5,638 nt of DNA from Rhodospirillaceae bacterium UBA3470 (lineage in GTDB: Bacteria > Pseudomonadota > Alphaproteobacteria > Rhodospirillales > Casp-alpha2). Positions within the stretch are counted from its first letter, which is position 1; each line of letters opens with the position of its first letter. The position numbers and the translations under genes are program-made. Where the stretch lies: contig DFRF01000076.1 in NCBI GenBank assembly GCA_002378125.1, positions 3,151-8,788 on the forward strand, read 5' to 3'. The notes under the pieces are model-generated. The model did no database searches. It was not told the DNA's origin and saw only the letters and a list, made by a program, of their open reading frames with translations. Below are positions 4,758 through 5,638 of this stretch, piece by piece.

Positions 4758-5638
4758 ATGTCAAAAATACTTACCTTGGTTCTATCCGCCCTTTCTTTCG
4801 CGATGGTTTCTGGCGCTGCGATGGCCGACGACGCCGTCTACGGTAAATTCCCAGTGACCGTGAAGGGTTATGACGGCTCAAAAACCAGTTCTACGGGCTA
4901 CACTGGTCAGATCGCCCGGCATCTCCTTCACGATACATTGAAGAAACTGGCCTATAAGGGGAACGGCTCGCCGAACGCGGCACTCAAAGCCGAGATGATG
5001 AAATACTTTAAAGGCTCCAAGGAAGGCCACGCGATTATGGCGCCGGTGACCAAGGGCCCTTTCGTGATCAAGCAGACAAAGGTCGAAGAAATCTCGAAAG
5101 GCAAGAACCTCGTTGGTAAGACATACAAAGGCACCATCACCGGCATGCCGAACGGCATGACGGGCGTAGAACTGGTCGAGTTTTGGATCGACAAAGCGTC
5201 GAGCGCCAATAAGGGCTACGACTACGCTAACGGCTATGACTATGGCCAGCTGATTTCCAAATTCATTATGGGGGCGGTATCCTACAATCAGGCCGTCGAC
5301 AACTACCTCGATGAAAAGCTGGAGGCCAACAAAAAGCCGAACGACAAACCTTATAAAAAAGGCGCGCCCTATACCGGTAAGGAGCACTCGTGGGATGAGG
5401 CTTTCGGATACTTCGGCGTACCAGCACACACGCTGAAGCTTATGCCAAAGGATGTTTACAACATCGCCAAACGGCGTAAGGAAGGATTTCCAGCAGCGGA
5501 CTTTAACAAAGACGGCAAGGTCGATTTAAAAACGGAAATGACCTTCGGCCCCGGTTACTATGCGGCCGGCTTCGATGCCTCCGTCTACGGTAAAAGCAAC
5601 GGCACGGACTATCTACACACAATCACCCGCGCCTTCCT
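4758..5638 (+). CDS. Secreted DUF4856-like protein, N-terminal part (continues beyond right edge)
   Basis: Reading is open from ATG 4758 to the edge, 293 codons. Residues 1-23 are a clear Sec signal peptide (Lys3, hydrophobic core, AMA before Asp24), so the mature protein is periplasmic or exported; there is no lipobox Cys. The mature part resembles DUF4856: STGYTGQIARHLLHDTLKKL at 45-64 and HSWDEAFGYFGVP at 210-222 are the recognisable blocks. Residues 248-256, DFNKDGKVD, look like a calcium-binding EF-hand or dockerin-type loop, but the position-12 acid is displaced by one residue. The chain is rich in Lys, Tyr and Gly, with a short GYDYANGYDYG repeat. The family's biochemical function is not known to me. 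The Fur box upstream implies induction by iron limitation and a role in iron handling. A weak SD (GGGGG, 4747-4751) lies six bases before the ATG. Recognition of the family is from memory of motifs. Confidence 0.75.
   Translation, partial: MSKILTLVLSALSFAMVSGAAMADDAVYGKFPVTVKGYDGSKTSSTGYTGQIARHLLHDTLKKLAYKGNGSPNAALKAEMMKYFKGSKEGHAIMAPVTKGPFVIKQTKVEEISKGKNLVGKTYKGTITGMPNGMTGVELVEFWIDKASSANKGYDYANGYDYGQLISKFIMGAVSYNQAVDNYLDEKLEANKKPNDKPYKKGAPYTGKEHSWDEAFGYFGVPAHTLKLMPKDVYNIAKRRKEGFPAADFNKDGKVDLKTEMTFGPGYYAAGFDASVYGKSNGTDYLHTITRAF

Noticed and set aside
4645..4857. 70-codon plus-strand frame crossing the Fur box
   Set aside because: It overlaps the DUF4856-like signal peptide in another frame and has no ribosome binding site.
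4878..5429. 183-codon open frame on the minus strand
   Set aside because: It lies wholly antisense to the DUF4856-like gene, whose frame has a signal peptide, family motifs and an upstream Fur box.

Overview
The window looks like chromosomal DNA of a flagellated Gram-negative bacterium, most likely an alphaproteobacterium of the Rhodospirillales type. The reasons are the style of the hook protein, its sigma-54 promoter, an FbpC-type ABC ATPase and the moderate-to-high GC codon use. The assignment is an inference from gene style; no rRNA or other marker is present.

Layout. (1) Positions 1-1616, minus strand: the N-terminal 538 codons of a FlgE-type flagellar hook protein, running off the left edge. 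Its variable middle carries three copies of a repeated module, two of them almost identical. A near-perfect -24/-12 (sigma-54) promoter lies 74 bases upstream of its start codon. (2) About 1819-2088, plus strand: a frameshifted remnant of a 2OG-Fe(II) oxygenase, recognisable mainly by its C-terminal end. (3) 2119-2916, plus strand: an intact crotonase-fold acyl-CoA isomerase/hydratase, followed 10 bases later by a well-placed Shine-Dalgarno and a small gene (2927-3161) broken by a frame change and two in-frame TAG codons. (4) 3167-3202: a hairpin between the converging genes. (5) 3210-4331, minus strand: the ATPase of an FbpC/PotA-type importer, with no permease or binding protein in view. (6) 4332-4757: a non-coding divergent region with a perfect 7-1-7 Fur-type palindrome and several smaller inverted repeats. 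(7) 4758 to the right edge, plus strand: a secreted DUF4856-like protein with a clear signal peptide, probably iron-regulated, running off the window.

How the parts fit. The left part belongs to motility. The middle is a small acyl-CoA gene flanked by decayed genes, which suggests local erosion. The right part looks like an iron-responsive locus: a Fur-box-controlled periplasmic or surface protein divergent from an ABC ATPase whose closest family style is ferric-iron uptake. The least described element is the Fur-box plus DUF4856 unit; its downstream partners lie outside the window.
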